Made by a program: the position numbers and the translations under genes
Notes under the pieces: model-generated
Database searches by the model: none
What the model saw: only the letters and a program-made list of their open reading frames with translations
Told to the model about the DNA's origin: nothing
Shown: one piece after another, positions 1 through 8,572 of the stretch
How the letters are laid out: every line of letters begins with the position of its first letter
Position numbering within the stretch: position 1 is the stretch's first letter
NCBI GenBank assembly: GCA_017646625.1
Contig: JAGCMF010000032.1
Span: 1 to 64,000, forward strand
Length of the DNA stretch: 64,000 bases
From: Alistipes sp.
GTDB taxonomy: Bacteria; Bacteroidota; Bacteroidia; Bacteroidales; Rikenellaceae
Direction: 5' to 3'

Positions 1-43
1 AAACTTATTTCCCATTCAGCCGAATGATTGAGAGGTCGAGAAT

Positions 44-181
44 GACCCCTTATCACATGAAATTTATTGTCAGAAGGTTGCCGAGTGCTACACTCGGCAA
101 AAATGCCGTCGATGGGTAGTACTTGTCGTACGTCCCATTGACGGCATTTTAGTTAGGGGCCGCAATCGACCCCTTATCACA
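44..181. terminator. Paired hairpins downstream of nqrF, flanked by a 14-bp direct repeat
   Basis: Two inverted repeats lie just past the end of nqrF. The first is TGCCGAGTG with CACTCGGCA (79-99, 3-base loop). The second is a 17-bp arm pair at 100-116 and 134-150 with one mismatch, beginning AAAATGCC and ending GGCATTTT. The A/T-rich ends would let the second act as a terminator on either strand, so it is the likely end of the nqr transcript. The 14-mer GACCCCTTATCACA occurs at 44-57 and again at 168-181, enclosing both hairpins. I see no gene in 1-186. Confidence 0.6.
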
Positions 182-186
182 AGAAA

Positions 187-1449
187 TTATGCGCCGAAGT
201 TATCAAACAAGATATTCTCCTCTGGCACTCCGAGGCTATCAAGAAGATTTACTACCGACTGTGCCATCATTGGAGGACCACACATGAGGTAAATAATACC
301 CTCTGGCTCGTCGTGGTTCTTGAGATATGTCTCGTAAAGAACGTTGTGAACAAAGCCTGATACGTATGGTACACCAGCCTCATCAGCAACAGGATCTGGA
401 CGGTCAAGCGCAAGGTGGAACTTGAAGTTAGGGAACTCCTTCTCGATCTGATAGTAGTCATCGAGGTAGAACGCCTCCTTAAGTGAACGAGCACCATAGA
501 AGAAGTTAACCTTACGGCCTGTCTTAACAGTCTTGAAGAGGTGCATGATGTGCGAACGCATAGGTGCCATACCCGCACCACCACCGATGAATACGAGCTC
601 CTGATCGTCAGACAAATCATCTGGGAGGAAGAACTCACCGAATGGACCAGACATGATGATCTTATCACCGGGCTTCAAAGAGTAGATGTATGAAGAACAT
701 ACACCTGGGTTAACATTCATGAAGCCGCCTGTAGCACGGTCGAATGGAGGTGTTGCAATACGAACGTTGAGCTTGATGATATCGCCCTCGGCAGGATATG
801 TAGCACATGAGTATGCACGTACCTGTGGCTCGGGGTTAACCATCTTAAGGTTGAAGACACCCATCTTCTCCCAATCCTCACGGTACTCGGGATCAACATC
901 GATATCCTTATAGTCAACAGTGATTGCAGGAACGTCAATCTGGATGTAACCACCACTGCGGAAGTTGAGGTGCTCACCCTCGGGAAGTTTAACGACAAAC
1001 TCCTTGATGAAGGTAGCAACGTTGTTGTTAGATACAACCTCGCACTCCCACTTCTTGATGCTCAATACAGATGCAGGAACCTTGATCTGCATATCCTCCT
1101 TAACCTTGACCTGACAGCCAAGACGCCAGCCATCGTTGATCTCACGACGGTTGAAGAAGCCACGTTCTGTAGGCAAGATCTCGCCGCCACCAGCGACAAC
1201 CTGACACTTGCACTGACCACAAGCGCCCTTACCACCACATGCTGAAGGGAGGAAGATACCCTGCTCCGAGAGTGTGTTTAGGAGTGTTGAGCCTGAAGCA
1301 ACCTCCAACACCTTACCACCCTCGTTGATGTCGATCTTAACCGAACCCGACGATGTGAGCTTTGCCTTTGCAAAGAGTAGTAGCGCCACCAACACGAGTG
1401 TCACCACCAAAAAGGCAGCTACTGCATAGATAATAATATTCAATTCCAT
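187..1449 (-). CDS. nqrF: Na+-translocating NADH:quinone reductase subunit F
   Basis: This is the NADH-oxidising, electron-entry subunit of the sodium-pumping NQR complex in the inner membrane. An N-terminal membrane helix is followed by a plant-type 2Fe-2S ferredoxin domain with cysteines in CGGKGACGQC and a later cysteine. Next come an FAD-binding RAYSCATYP segment and an NADH-binding region with GGGAGMAPMRSH and CGPPMM. Its length (about 420 aa) is normal. I start at the Met of MELNIII, three residues inside the longest open frame. It is the last gene of nqrABCDEF, 21 bases after nqrE. Identification is firm. Confidence 0.97.
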   Translation of the reverse strand: MELNIIIYAVAAFLVVTLVLVALLLFAKAKLTSSGSVKIDINEGGKVLEVASGSTLLNTLSEQGIFLPSACGGKGACGQCKCQVVAGGGEILPTERGFFNRREINDGWRLGCQVKVKEDMQIKVPASVLSIKKWECEVVSNNNVATFIKEFVVKLPEGEHLNFRSGGYIQIDVPAITVDYKDIDVDPEYREDWEKMGVFNLKMVNPEPQVRAYSCATYPAEGDIIKLNVRIATPPFDRATGGFMNVNPGVCSSYIYSLKPGDKIIMSGPFGEFFLPDDLSDDQELVFIGGGAGMAPMRSHIMHLFKTVKTGRKVNFFYGARSLKEAFYLDDYYQIEKEFPNFKFHLALDRPDPVADEAGVPYVSGFVHNVLYETYLKNHDEPEGIIYLMCGPPMMAQSVVNLLDSLGVPEENILFDNFGA

Positions 1450-1470
1450 ATTATACACTCTTATTAAAGG

Positions 1471-2070
1471 TTACAACTGAATACCAGAGAAGATCATGAA
1501 GGCGATACCCATGAGACCTGTAATTATAAAGGCGATACCTGGGCCCTTCATGGCTGCTGGGATGTGTGAGTACTCTATCTTCTCGCGGATAGCAGCCATC
1601 ATAACGATAGCCAACCACCAACCAATACCCGAGCCAAGACCATAGACGATAGAGTCGCCTACAGAGTTAATCTCGGTGCCCACCATCTGCTGCATGAACA
1701 ACGAGCCACCCATGATGGCACAGTTAACAGCGATAAGTGGAAGGAAGATACCCAACTGGTTGTAAAGTGATGGTGAGAACTTCTCGACAATCATCTCGAC
1801 CAACTGCACAAAAGCGGCGATAACGGCGATGAAGATGATGAATGACAAGAAACCAAGATCTACACCCTCACCCAACGCGTTAGGAGCCAACACATACTGG
1901 TTGAGAAGGTAGTTCAAGGGCACAGTCATGACCTGCACGAAGGTAACGGCGGCACCCAAACCCAAAGCGGTCTTTACACTCTTCGATACAGCAATGTATG
2001 AACACATACCGAAGAAGTATGCGAAGACCATATTTTCGATAAATACCGAATTGATAAACAAATTTAACAT
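1471..2070 (-). CDS. nqrE: Na+-translocating NADH:quinone reductase subunit E
   Basis: A six-helix integral membrane subunit of NQR, 199 aa, which is the family's usual size. It is homologous to NqrD, and the two form an inverted pair in the membrane. Conserved cysteines near residue 24 (FGMCSY) and near 112 (VNCAIMGG) match the positions that, with those of NqrD, bind the intramembrane iron-sulfur centre in characterised NQR. It is tightly spaced between nqrD and nqrF (11 and 21 bases), which supports co-transcription. Confidence 0.97.
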   Translation of the reverse strand: MLNLFINSVFIENMVFAYFFGMCSYIAVSKSVKTALGLGAAVTFVQVMTVPLNYLLNQYVLAPNALGEGVDLGFLSFIIFIAVIAAFVQLVEMIVEKFSPSLYNQLGIFLPLIAVNCAIMGGSLFMQQMVGTEINSVGDSIVYGLGSGIGWWLAIVMMAAIREKIEYSHIPAAMKGPGIAFIITGLMGIAFMIFSGIQL

Positions 2071-2081
2071 ACGCTACCCTC

Positions 2082-2681
2082 CTATTTTTCCTGTAAATCC
2101 TTGTTAATAGAACGATGTACCCAGATGATGCAACCGATGATGATAAGCGCCATTGGTGGGAAGAGCATCAAGGCATTTGGTGTATACCAATCGCCCAAGA
2201 TCTTGAAGCCAAGCAATGAGCCTGAGCCGAAGAACTCGCGGAAGAAGGCTACCAACACCAAGATGAAGGCGTAACCCAAACCGTTAGCAACACCATCTAC
2301 GAACGAATCCCAAGGCTTGTTACCCAAGGCGAAGGCCTCAACACGGCCCATCACGATACAGTTGGTGATGATAAGACCAACATATACAGAGAGCTGCTTC
2401 GATACATCATACATATACGCACGTAGGAACTGGTCTACGACGATAACCAATGTGGCGATAACAACCAACTGAACGATGATACGGATACGTGATGGAAGAC
2501 CATTACGCAAAAGCGACATCACGAGGTTAGAGAATGCAGTAACGAAGGTTACTGAAAGACCCATAACCAATGCTGGCTCGAGCTTAACAGTAACGGCAAG
2601 AGCCGAGCATATACCCAAAATCTGAACGATGACAGGGTTATTTGCTGCCAATGGATTTGTAAAATTCTTACTCAATTTCAT
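2082..2681 (-). CDS. nqrD: Na+-translocating NADH:quinone reductase subunit D
   Basis: A six-helix membrane subunit of NQR, 199 aa. Cysteines in ILGICSAL (about residue 25) and ITNCIVMGR (about 107) correspond to the iron-sulfur ligands shared with NqrE. The C terminus is short and charged ([11 protein letters not shown]). It starts 3 bases after the nqrC stop codon, so translation is probably coupled. The call is firm from sequence and from its place in the operon. Confidence 0.97.
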   Translation of the reverse strand: MKLSKNFTNPLAANNPVIVQILGICSALAVTVKLEPALVMGLSVTFVTAFSNLVMSLLRNGLPSRIRIIVQLVVIATLVIVVDQFLRAYMYDVSKQLSVYVGLIITNCIVMGRVEAFALGNKPWDSFVDGVANGLGYAFILVLVAFFREFFGSGSLLGFKILGDWYTPNALMLFPPMALIIIGCIIWVHRSINKDLQEK

Positions 2682-2684
2682 TGC

Positions 2685-3467
2685 TTACTCCTCCTCATTT
2701 ATAGGTTCAACAATCTCCTCCTCGCAGCACTCGCCACATGTGCACTCCTCGGCAGCTGCTGTGTCAGCCTCAACCTCGGCCTCTGCGCCACGCAAGAATG
2801 ACTCATACTTGCCGATAGAGGTCTCCAACATAGCGTTAACACCGTCACATGTCTTTGTACCACCAGTGATAGCATCTACCTGATGCTCATTCTTGGCACC
2901 ACCCTTCTGCATGCGTACTGCAAATGCACCTGTAGCGTCGTAAAGAGCCTTACCTGCAAACATATCCTGAACCTTCGCAGTGGCGATCTCGGCACCAAGA
3001 CCTGGTGTCTCACCCGCGTGGTCCATAACGATACCTGTGATGATGATGTTATCCTCGGTCTGCTGCAAAGAGACATAACCCCAGATATCACCCCAAAGAC
3101 CCTTACCTACGATAGGAAGAACATACTTAACGACACCATCCTTCTCCATCTGGAAGATAGGAAGATTGTCGGTAGCCTCACCCAACGCCTTACGGTTGCC
3201 AAGAAGCTCGAAGACAGCCTGCTGGTCAGCCTTCTCAACAACAGTGAACTCACCACCGTTGATGCGACCCATAGTGACAACACCGTCAAAGTTAGCATCT
3301 GCCTCGCCAAAGGCCTTCATAATAGATACCTTCTGCTCGTTAAGAACATTAGCATCCTGCTTACCCTTAAGCGATGTAGCCAAGAAGGCGAGCAAAGCAC
3401 CAACTATTACCACCATCACAACTGTGTAGATGATGATATAACCGTTTGAATTCTTATTAATTGCCAT
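2685..3467 (-). CDS. nqrC: Na+-translocating NADH:quinone reductase subunit C, with Cys-rich acidic tail
   Basis: NqrC has one N-terminal membrane helix (about residues 10-32) and a periplasmic FMN-binding domain. The flavinylation motif is visible as DAITGGTKT near residue 200; in the family the last Thr of S/T-G-A/G-T carries covalent FMN. At 260 aa the protein runs somewhat past the FMN domain. The final ~30 residues are very acidic and contain CTCGECC, four cysteines in seven residues, which I do not recognise as a standard NqrC feature. It lies 11 bases after nqrB. Confidence 0.96.
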   Translation of the reverse strand: MAINKNSNGYIIIYTVVMVVIVGALLAFLATSLKGKQDANVLNEQKVSIMKAFGEADANFDGVVTMGRINGGEFTVVEKADQQAVFELLGNRKALGEATDNLPIFQMEKDGVVKYVLPIVGKGLWGDIWGYVSLQQTEDNIIITGIVMDHAGETPGLGAEIATAKVQDMFAGKALYDATGAFAVRMQKGGAKNEHQVDAITGGTKTCDGVNAMLETSIGKYESFLRGAEAEVEADTAAAEECTCGECCEEEIVEPINEEE

Positions 3468-3478
3468 AATACACTCGC

Positions 3479-4582
3479 TTATTTAACGTTCTTAATTAGC
3501 TTCTTACGACGTGCAATGTTGCGCTCTACGACGAAGTAGTCGATGAGTGGAGCCAAAGCATTCATGAAGAGAATTGCGAGCATCATACCCTCTGGATAAG
3601 CTGGGTTGACAACACGGATGAGGACTGCCAAAGCACCCACCATGAAACCATAGATCCACTTACCAGCGTTTGTCTGTGCTGATGTCACAGGGTCAGTAGC
3701 CATAAACACGGCACCGAATGCGAAACCACCAACAAGAAGGTGATAGTATGCTGGATACTCTGTCATGCCAACAGCATCGAAGAGGTAGCCAAAGGCCAAA
3801 CCACCAACGAATACAGAGAGCATGATACGCCATGAAGCAACACCTGTGAAGAGGAGCAACAACGCACCGAGCAAGATAGCAGCTGTTGATGTCTCACCAA
3901 GTGAACCAGGGATGAAGCCGAAGAATGCATCCAACGCACTCCACTGCATCTGGCCAGTTGTGCCGAGCTGCTCAAGAGCTGTAGCACCTGTTGTGCCGTC
4001 TGCATACCATACAGACTCACCTGACATCTGTGGGGTGTAGGCGAAGAAGGCGAAGGCACGCGCCAACAACGCAGGGTTAAAGACGTTCATACCTGTACCA
4101 CCGAATACCTCCTTACCGATAATCACGGCGAAGGCTGTAGAGAGTGCTACAATCCAGCATGGCACGCCAATAGGCATAACCAAAGGAATCAAAAGACCAG
4201 TAACGAGGAAACCCTCATTTATCTCGTGCTTACGCTTCTGTGCGAAGGTGAACTCGATACCAAGACCTACAACGTATGACACGATGATGTTTGGAAGTGC
4301 CTCGAGCAAACCATACCAGAAGGCAGGCAAGATGCCCTCAACACCAGCAAGGCGACCAACGTTGTACATACCGAACAACATAGCTGGGACAAGAGCCAAG
4401 ACAACAACGATCATCACACGCTTGATATCGTTACAGTCACGGATATGTGCACCCTTCTGTGTTGTGGTGTTAGGAACATAGAGGAAGGTCTCGAAGCCCT
4501 CGAATGTCGAGTGCAAGAAACCGAGCTTGCCACCTTCAGAGAAGGTAGGCTTTATCTTATCTACAAATTTACGCAATCCCAT
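3479..4582 (-). CDS. nqrB: Na+-translocating NADH:quinone reductase subunit B
   Basis: NqrB is the large multi-helix subunit, with covalently bound FMN and riboflavin, that forms part of the sodium pathway. The 367-aa protein has about ten hydrophobic segments. It contains the phosphoester FMN motif in GSLGETSTAA near residue 235 (the Thr after GE-S/T is the attachment point in the family) and the conserved GGTGMNVFNPALLARAF. It follows nqrA with a 3-base gap. It is a little shorter than proteobacterial NqrB, as is usual in Bacteroidetes. Confidence 0.97.
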   Translation of the reverse strand: MGLRKFVDKIKPTFSEGGKLGFLHSTFEGFETFLYVPNTTTQKGAHIRDCNDIKRVMIVVVLALVPAMLFGMYNVGRLAGVEGILPAFWYGLLEALPNIIVSYVVGLGIEFTFAQKRKHEINEGFLVTGLLIPLVMPIGVPCWIVALSTAFAVIIGKEVFGGTGMNVFNPALLARAFAFFAYTPQMSGESVWYADGTTGATALEQLGTTGQMQWSALDAFFGFIPGSLGETSTAAILLGALLLLFTGVASWRIMLSVFVGGLAFGYLFDAVGMTEYPAYYHLLVGGFAFGAVFMATDPVTSAQTNAGKWIYGFMVGALAVLIRVVNPAYPEGMMLAILFMNALAPLIDYFVVERNIARRKKLIKNVK

Positions 4583-4585
4583 AAC

Positions 4586-5923
4586 TTAACTCTCCTTAAT
4601 CATTAGGTTAATACCATCGCGCAGAATCTGCTGCATCTCAATCTTTGAAGGATCGACAAACTCGCAGAGTGCCAAATCCTCGGGAAGCACCTCATAAAGA
4701 CCGAGGTTCTCCATCTTATCGAGATCCTTAACAAGGCAAGCCTTGAGCAGATACGACACATAAACATCCATAGGGAGGTAGTTCTCATAGAGACCTGTAA
4801 CTACGAATGGGCGTTCGCCACCGTTGAGGTTTGTATCGAGCTTGTACTCCTTCTTTGGGCAGAGCCATGAGAAGTAAGCACGCGATACAGAGAAGCGGTG
4901 GAAACGTGGCATTGCCCAACCGAGCAACTCATACTTATCACCCTCGGGGATGAGAGTAAGCATGTTAGCTGAAGCTGCGATGTAACCATCGTGTGCTGTC
5001 TTAACACCTGTCAACACATCACCAGAGATGATACGCACGCCAGCCTCAACAGCGCCAACGATAGACTCCACAGCGGCACCAGCGATGATACGCTTGTACA
5101 TAGGAGCCTTCGCCTCGCTACCAGCTACGGCGATAGTCTTCGACATATCGAGCTTACCTGTAGTCACAAAACGACCGATAGTGGCAACATCCTGGATATT
5201 AACAGTCCATACGATATCGCCCTTGGCAATACGGTCGATGTGGTGAATCTGAACACCCACATTACCTACAGGGTGCTTACCAGAGAATGTGTGATACTCA
5301 ACACCCTTAACCTCGGCCATGTAACCCTCGGCACCCTTGCGAGCAGAGAGGTGTACCTTACCGTCAGTAAGGCGTGCAAGCACAGCCATACCAGCCTCCA
5401 CAGCTGCCTTCTCCTCCTTCAACACGAAGTTGTAGTCTGGAGCAAGAGGTGCAGAGTCGAATGCTGACACGAAGATAGCCTTGGGTGTCGCGTCGGGGTT
5501 AGCGATAACACCATAAGGACGTTCTACGATGCGAGTCCAAAGACCCGATGCGAGCAACATCTCAACAATCTCTGAACGTTCTGCCTTGGCTGTGTCTACC
5601 ACTGCAAGATCCTTCACTGTCTGTGCCTGGTCAGGCTCTACAGCAACATTAAGAAGCTTGCGCTTCTCGCCGCGGTTGATGGCCGAAACCACACCGCTAA
5701 CAGGCGAGGTAAACAAGATGCGTGGATTGTTCTTATCGAAGAACAACGCGCTACCGACCTCTACCTTGTCGCCTACCTTAACCAACAGTTTGGGAGTAAC
5801 GTTCTCATAATCAAGTGGGCTTACTGCATACGACTTTGCCATTGGAGCATTCTCCACGCGAGCCTCTGCCTTACCTGCCAACTTAATGTCGAGACCTTTA
5901 CATAATTTAATGTTTTTCGACAT
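4586..5923 (-). CDS. nqrA: Na+-translocating NADH:quinone reductase subunit A
   Basis: NqrA is the peripheral, ubiquinone-side subunit of NQR and the first gene of the operon. The 445-aa product starts MSKNIKLCKGLDIKLAGKAE and has the lipoyl/barrel-sandwich-like region common to NqrA and RnfC (PKLLVKVGDKVEVGSALFFDK). It lacks the extra ferredoxin domain of RnfC, which separates the two families. The start codon follows a 180-base gap that holds promoters for this operon and for the divergent tatD-like gene. Confidence 0.96.
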   Translation of the reverse strand: MSKNIKLCKGLDIKLAGKAEARVENAPMAKSYAVSPLDYENVTPKLLVKVGDKVEVGSALFFDKNNPRILFTSPVSGVVSAINRGEKRKLLNVAVEPDQAQTVKDLAVVDTAKAERSEIVEMLLASGLWTRIVERPYGVIANPDATPKAIFVSAFDSAPLAPDYNFVLKEEKAAVEAGMAVLARLTDGKVHLSARKGAEGYMAEVKGVEYHTFSGKHPVGNVGVQIHHIDRIAKGDIVWTVNIQDVATIGRFVTTGKLDMSKTIAVAGSEAKAPMYKRIIAGAAVESIVGAVEAGVRIISGDVLTGVKTAHDGYIAASANMLTLIPEGDKYELLGWAMPRFHRFSVSRAYFSWLCPKKEYKLDTNLNGGERPFVVTGLYENYLPMDVYVSYLLKACLVKDLDKMENLGLYEVLPEDLALCEFVDPSKIEMQQILRDGINLMIKES

Positions 5924-6016
5924 AACTGTTTGTTAGATTAAATTTAATAGTTTTATAGTATATGTTTGTCTTCATGACGAATACTCGACATACCATAGTA
6001 CATAATAAAATGCGTG

Positions 6017-6044
6017 CGAAGATACACCTTTTTTTCCAAACAAA
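6017..6044 (-). promoter_or_regulatory. Possible promoter of the nqr operon
   Basis: Read on the minus strand, TATCTTCG (6024-6017) resembles the TAnnTTTG box with one mismatch, and TTTG (6044-6041) lies 16 bases upstream. It would give a leader of about 90 bases before nqrA. The match is imperfect and the spacing is short, so this is tentative. Confidence 0.35.
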
Positions 6045-6063
6045 CAATCATTTTGACCTCATA

Positions 6064-6095
6064 TTTGCGTTTTGACAGATAATTTAGTAATTTTG
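6064..6095 (+). promoter_or_regulatory. Promoter of the tatD-like gene
   Basis: TTTG at 6064-6067 and TAATTTTG at 6088-6095 are separated by 20 bases, matching the Bacteroidetes primary sigma consensus. The ATG follows at 6105, only nine bases after the -7 box, so the transcript would have almost no leader. Confidence 0.7.
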
Positions 6096-6104
6096 TAGGC
6101 GTAG

Positions 6105-6701
6105 ATGGAGAGTACAAAGAGGATATTTATCGACATACATACCCACCACCAACGCGATACGATAATATCGCCAACGATGGCGGGAGTGCACCCGTGGCAG
6201 GCTGAAGAGTCCACAATACTACCCGACCTTTCAGCGTGCGACATAATCGGTGAGACGGGATTAGACTACGCACGCGACATCTCGCACGAGGCTCAAGAGA
6301 GACTCTTCAGAGAGCATCTGCGAGAGGCTGAAAGACTACACAAACCCGTGGTGCTACATGTCGTTAGAGCCCTAAACGACACACTCCGCATACTTGCCGA
6401 CTACACCCTGCAAAGTGTTGTTATACACGGATTTATAGGTACACCCGAACAAGCAGCCATGGTCCTACAGCGAGGTTACTACCTCTCCTTTGGACTTCGG
6501 TCGTTACGTTCGCCAAAGAGCCGTAGAGCAATAACCATAACGCCCCTCGATAGGCTCTTCTGCGAAACGGACGACGAGGCCACAGCCGACATCGCAGAGG
6601 TATACCGCCAGGTGGCAGAGATAAAGAGGATAGCGGTAGATGAACTGCTATCGGCAATAGAGAAAAATTATAGAGAATTGATAGTAAAAGATGATAGATA
6701 A
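6105..6701 (+). CDS. TatD-family metal-dependent hydrolase (short form)
   Basis: A TIM-barrel metal-dependent hydrolase of the TatD DNase family. Visible motifs are HTH near residue 13 (metal-binding HxH), IGETGLD near 50, His in VVLHVVRA and VVIHGF, and CETDDE near 152. At 198 aa it is shorter than the ~260-aa TatD/YcfH proteins, a compact version often seen in Bacteroidales. Members act as 3'-5' exonucleases on DNA or RNA; the substrate here is unknown. Its last 11 bases overlap the start of tcdA, implying coupled translation. Confidence 0.8.
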   Translation: MESTKRIFIDIHTHHQRDTIISPTMAGVHPWQAEESTILPDLSACDIIGETGLDYARDISHEAQERLFREHLREAERLHKPVVLHVVRALNDTLRILADYTLQSVVIHGFIGTPEQAAMVLQRGYYLSFGLRSLRSPKSRRAITITPLDRLFCETDDEATADIAEVYRQVAEIKRIAVDELLSAIEKNYRELIVKDDR

Positions 6702-7434
6702 TTGGCTTGAGAGAACAGAGCTACTACTTGGCGATGAGAAGCTCGCACTACTGCGCAATGCCAACGTATTGGTAGTTGGCGTGGGCGGCGTAGGCGCCTA
6801 TGCTGCCGAGATGATTGTGCGTGCCGGAGTAGGCCGCATGACAATAGCCGATGCCGACATGGTGTCGCCAAGCAACATCAACAGACAGCTTGTAGCCCTA
6901 CACTCTACCATAGGACGCCAGAAGTGCGACATCCTATCCGACAGACTCAAGGATATAAACCCCGAGCTCGAGCTAAAGATAGTAAACCGCTTCATCAAGG
7001 ATTCGGAGACAGATGCGCTACTCGACAGCGACAAGTTCGACTACGTTGTTGACGCCATCGACACCCTATCACCCAAGCTCGCACTAATAAAGGGAGCCCT
7101 CGACCGCGCCATACCCCTTGTAAGCTCAATGGGTGCAGGAGCAAAGACCGACCCTACACTTATGGAGATTAAGGATATAGCCAAAACACACCACTGTCCC
7201 TTGGCGCATATGCTACGTAAGAGACTACACAAGATAGGCATAAAGCGCGGCTTCTGGGCAGTATTTTCGCCAGAGCCCGTGCGCGATGGTGCAATGATTC
7301 TCTGCGAAGAGCAGAACAAAAAGTCGAACGTAGGCACCATATCCTACATCCCAGCACTATTTGGCATAGGCTGCGCATCGGTTGTAATACGCGACCTTGT
7401 GGGCGAGATGCCAAACAACAGACAGACAGAGTAA
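6691..7434 (+). CDS. tcdA: tRNA threonylcarbamoyladenosine dehydratase
   Basis: A ThiF/E1-like enzyme that activates and cyclises t6A37 of ANN-decoding tRNAs to ct6A using ATP. The start MIDNWLERTELLLGDEKLALL and the nucleotide-binding VLVVGVGGVGAYAAEMI followed by DADMVSPSNINRQL are typical of TcdA (YgdL/CsdL). At 247 aa its length is normal for the subfamily. It overlaps the tatD-like gene by 11 bases. Confidence 0.9.
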   Translation: MIDNWLERTELLLGDEKLALLRNANVLVVGVGGVGAYAAEMIVRAGVGRMTIADADMVSPSNINRQLVALHSTIGRQKCDILSDRLKDINPELELKIVNRFIKDSETDALLDSDKFDYVVDAIDTLSPKLALIKGALDRAIPLVSSMGAGAKTDPTLMEIKDIAKTHHCPLAHMLRKRLHKIGIKRGFWAVFSPEPVRDGAMILCEEQNKKSNVGTISYIPALFGIGCASVVIRDLVGEMPNNRQTE

Positions 7435-7457
7435 CAATAAAATTAAAAAATAGCAAC

Positions 7458-8393
7458 ATGAAGAAAATAGTCTTTTTAGATGAGTATAGCATCGCAGGAC
7501 GCGACCTAACAAAGATAACATCACTCGGCGACTATGTAGCATACGAGAATACCCCAAAAGAGGCTGTCGTAGAACGTCTTAAGGGTGCTGACGTAGCCAT
7601 CACAAACAAGGTGGTCATTGATGGCGAGGCCATGCGCCAGCTACCCGACCTGAAGCTCATATGCGTGGCAGCAACGGGCATGAACAACGTAGACCTCGAG
7701 ACGGCAAAGGAGCTCGGCATAGAGGTGAAGAATGCCGTAGGCTACTCGACAACATCTGTTGCCGAGACCACAATAGCCTCTGCACTCGCACTCGCACGTA
7801 ACATTGTATACTTCGACGAGTACTTCCATGATGGTCGCTATGCCAAGGCTGACCGCGCCTTCTGCTACGACCGACTAACATTCGAGATTAGAGGTAAGCG
7901 CTGGGGCATAATAGGCCTCGGTAACATCGGCCGTGAGGTTGCACGCCTCGCCTCGGCCTTCGGCTGCGAGGTGCGCTACTTCTCGACATCGGGAGCAAAG
8001 CGCGAGGAGGCATACCCAGCAATGGAGCTCGACGAGCTACTTGCATGGAGTGACATCGTATCTGTACACTCGCCACTTAACGAACGTACACGTGGCCTTG
8101 TAGGTCGTGCCGAGCTACAGAAGATGAAGCCATCGTCAATCATCATCAACGTGGCACGTGGCGGCATCATCGACGAGGCGGCACTTGCCGAGGCACTAAA
8201 CAATGGCTGGGTGGCAGCTGCTGCCCTCGACGTATTCTCCGTAGAGCCTCTACGAGAGTCTCCACTTTACGATGTTAAGGATAGATATCGCCTATTAGCA
8301 TCGCCACACAACGCATGGTCGGCAGCCGAGGCTATAGATAGGCTCATTGAGTGCGTAGCACAAAACATCATCACGTGGCTCGCAAAAGAGTAA
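7458..8393 (+). CDS. D-2-hydroxyacid dehydrogenase (hydroxypyruvate/glycerate dehydrogenase type)
   Basis: An NAD(P)-dependent D-isomer 2-hydroxyacid dehydrogenase of 311 aa. The Rossmann motif is GIIGLGNIGREVARLA near residue 150. The catalytic residues are Arg in NVARGGIIDE, Glu in DVFSVEPL and His in ASPHNAWSAAEA. Closest in style to glycerate dehydrogenase/hydroxypyruvate reductase (HprA), but glyoxylate, 2-ketoisocaproate or other 2-oxoacids cannot be excluded from sequence. It lies 23 bases after tcdA in the same direction, so it is probably in the same transcript. A structured repeat lies just past its stop codon. Confidence 0.85.
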   Translation: MKKIVFLDEYSIAGRDLTKITSLGDYVAYENTPKEAVVERLKGADVAITNKVVIDGEAMRQLPDLKLICVAATGMNNVDLETAKELGIEVKNAVGYSTTSVAETTIASALALARNIVYFDEYFHDGRYAKADRAFCYDRLTFEIRGKRWGIIGLGNIGREVARLASAFGCEVRYFSTSGAKREEAYPAMELDELLAWSDIVSVHSPLNERTRGLVGRAELQKMKPSSIIINVARGGIIDEAALAEALNNGWVAAAALDVFSVEPLRESPLYDVKDRYRLLASPHNAWSAAEAIDRLIECVAQNIITWLAKE

Positions 8394-8431
8394 TACGCAG
8401 CTACCTCACGGTAGTAACAATTAACATGTGA

Positions 8432-8555
8432 GTGAGGTTGAATAAAAAGATTTATTTTTAGGCTTACGAAGCCCGAAAAACCGCAGTTTACTTGGCGTAA
8501 ATGAGGATTTTGAGGGCGAGTATAACGACAAAATAGACTTTTTAGTCAGCCTCAC
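8432..8555 (+). repeat. Structured interspersed repeat, copy A
   Basis: One of three copies in the window (others at 22147-22266 and 23724-23843). The conserved core, from TTTTAGGCTT to ACGACAAAATA, holds three small inverted repeats: GGCTT/AAGCC, TTTAC/GTAAA and ATTTTG/CAAAAT. The core is enclosed by complementary arms at 8432-8449 and 8538-8555 that match in 16 of 18 positions but have a different sequence from the arms of the other copies. It lies between the hydroxyacid dehydrogenase stop codon and a gene remnant. No coding potential is apparent. Confidence 0.85.
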
Positions 8556-8572
8556 AGCGTTTATGTGACTCT

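Noticed and set aside
2883..3449. Open frame of 188 codons antisense to nqrC
   Set aside because: Lies wholly opposite a certain gene; no family features, and composition is that of the complement of nqrC.
4991..5467. Open frame of 158 codons antisense to nqrA
   Set aside because: Shadow of nqrA with no motif, no promoter and no start context.
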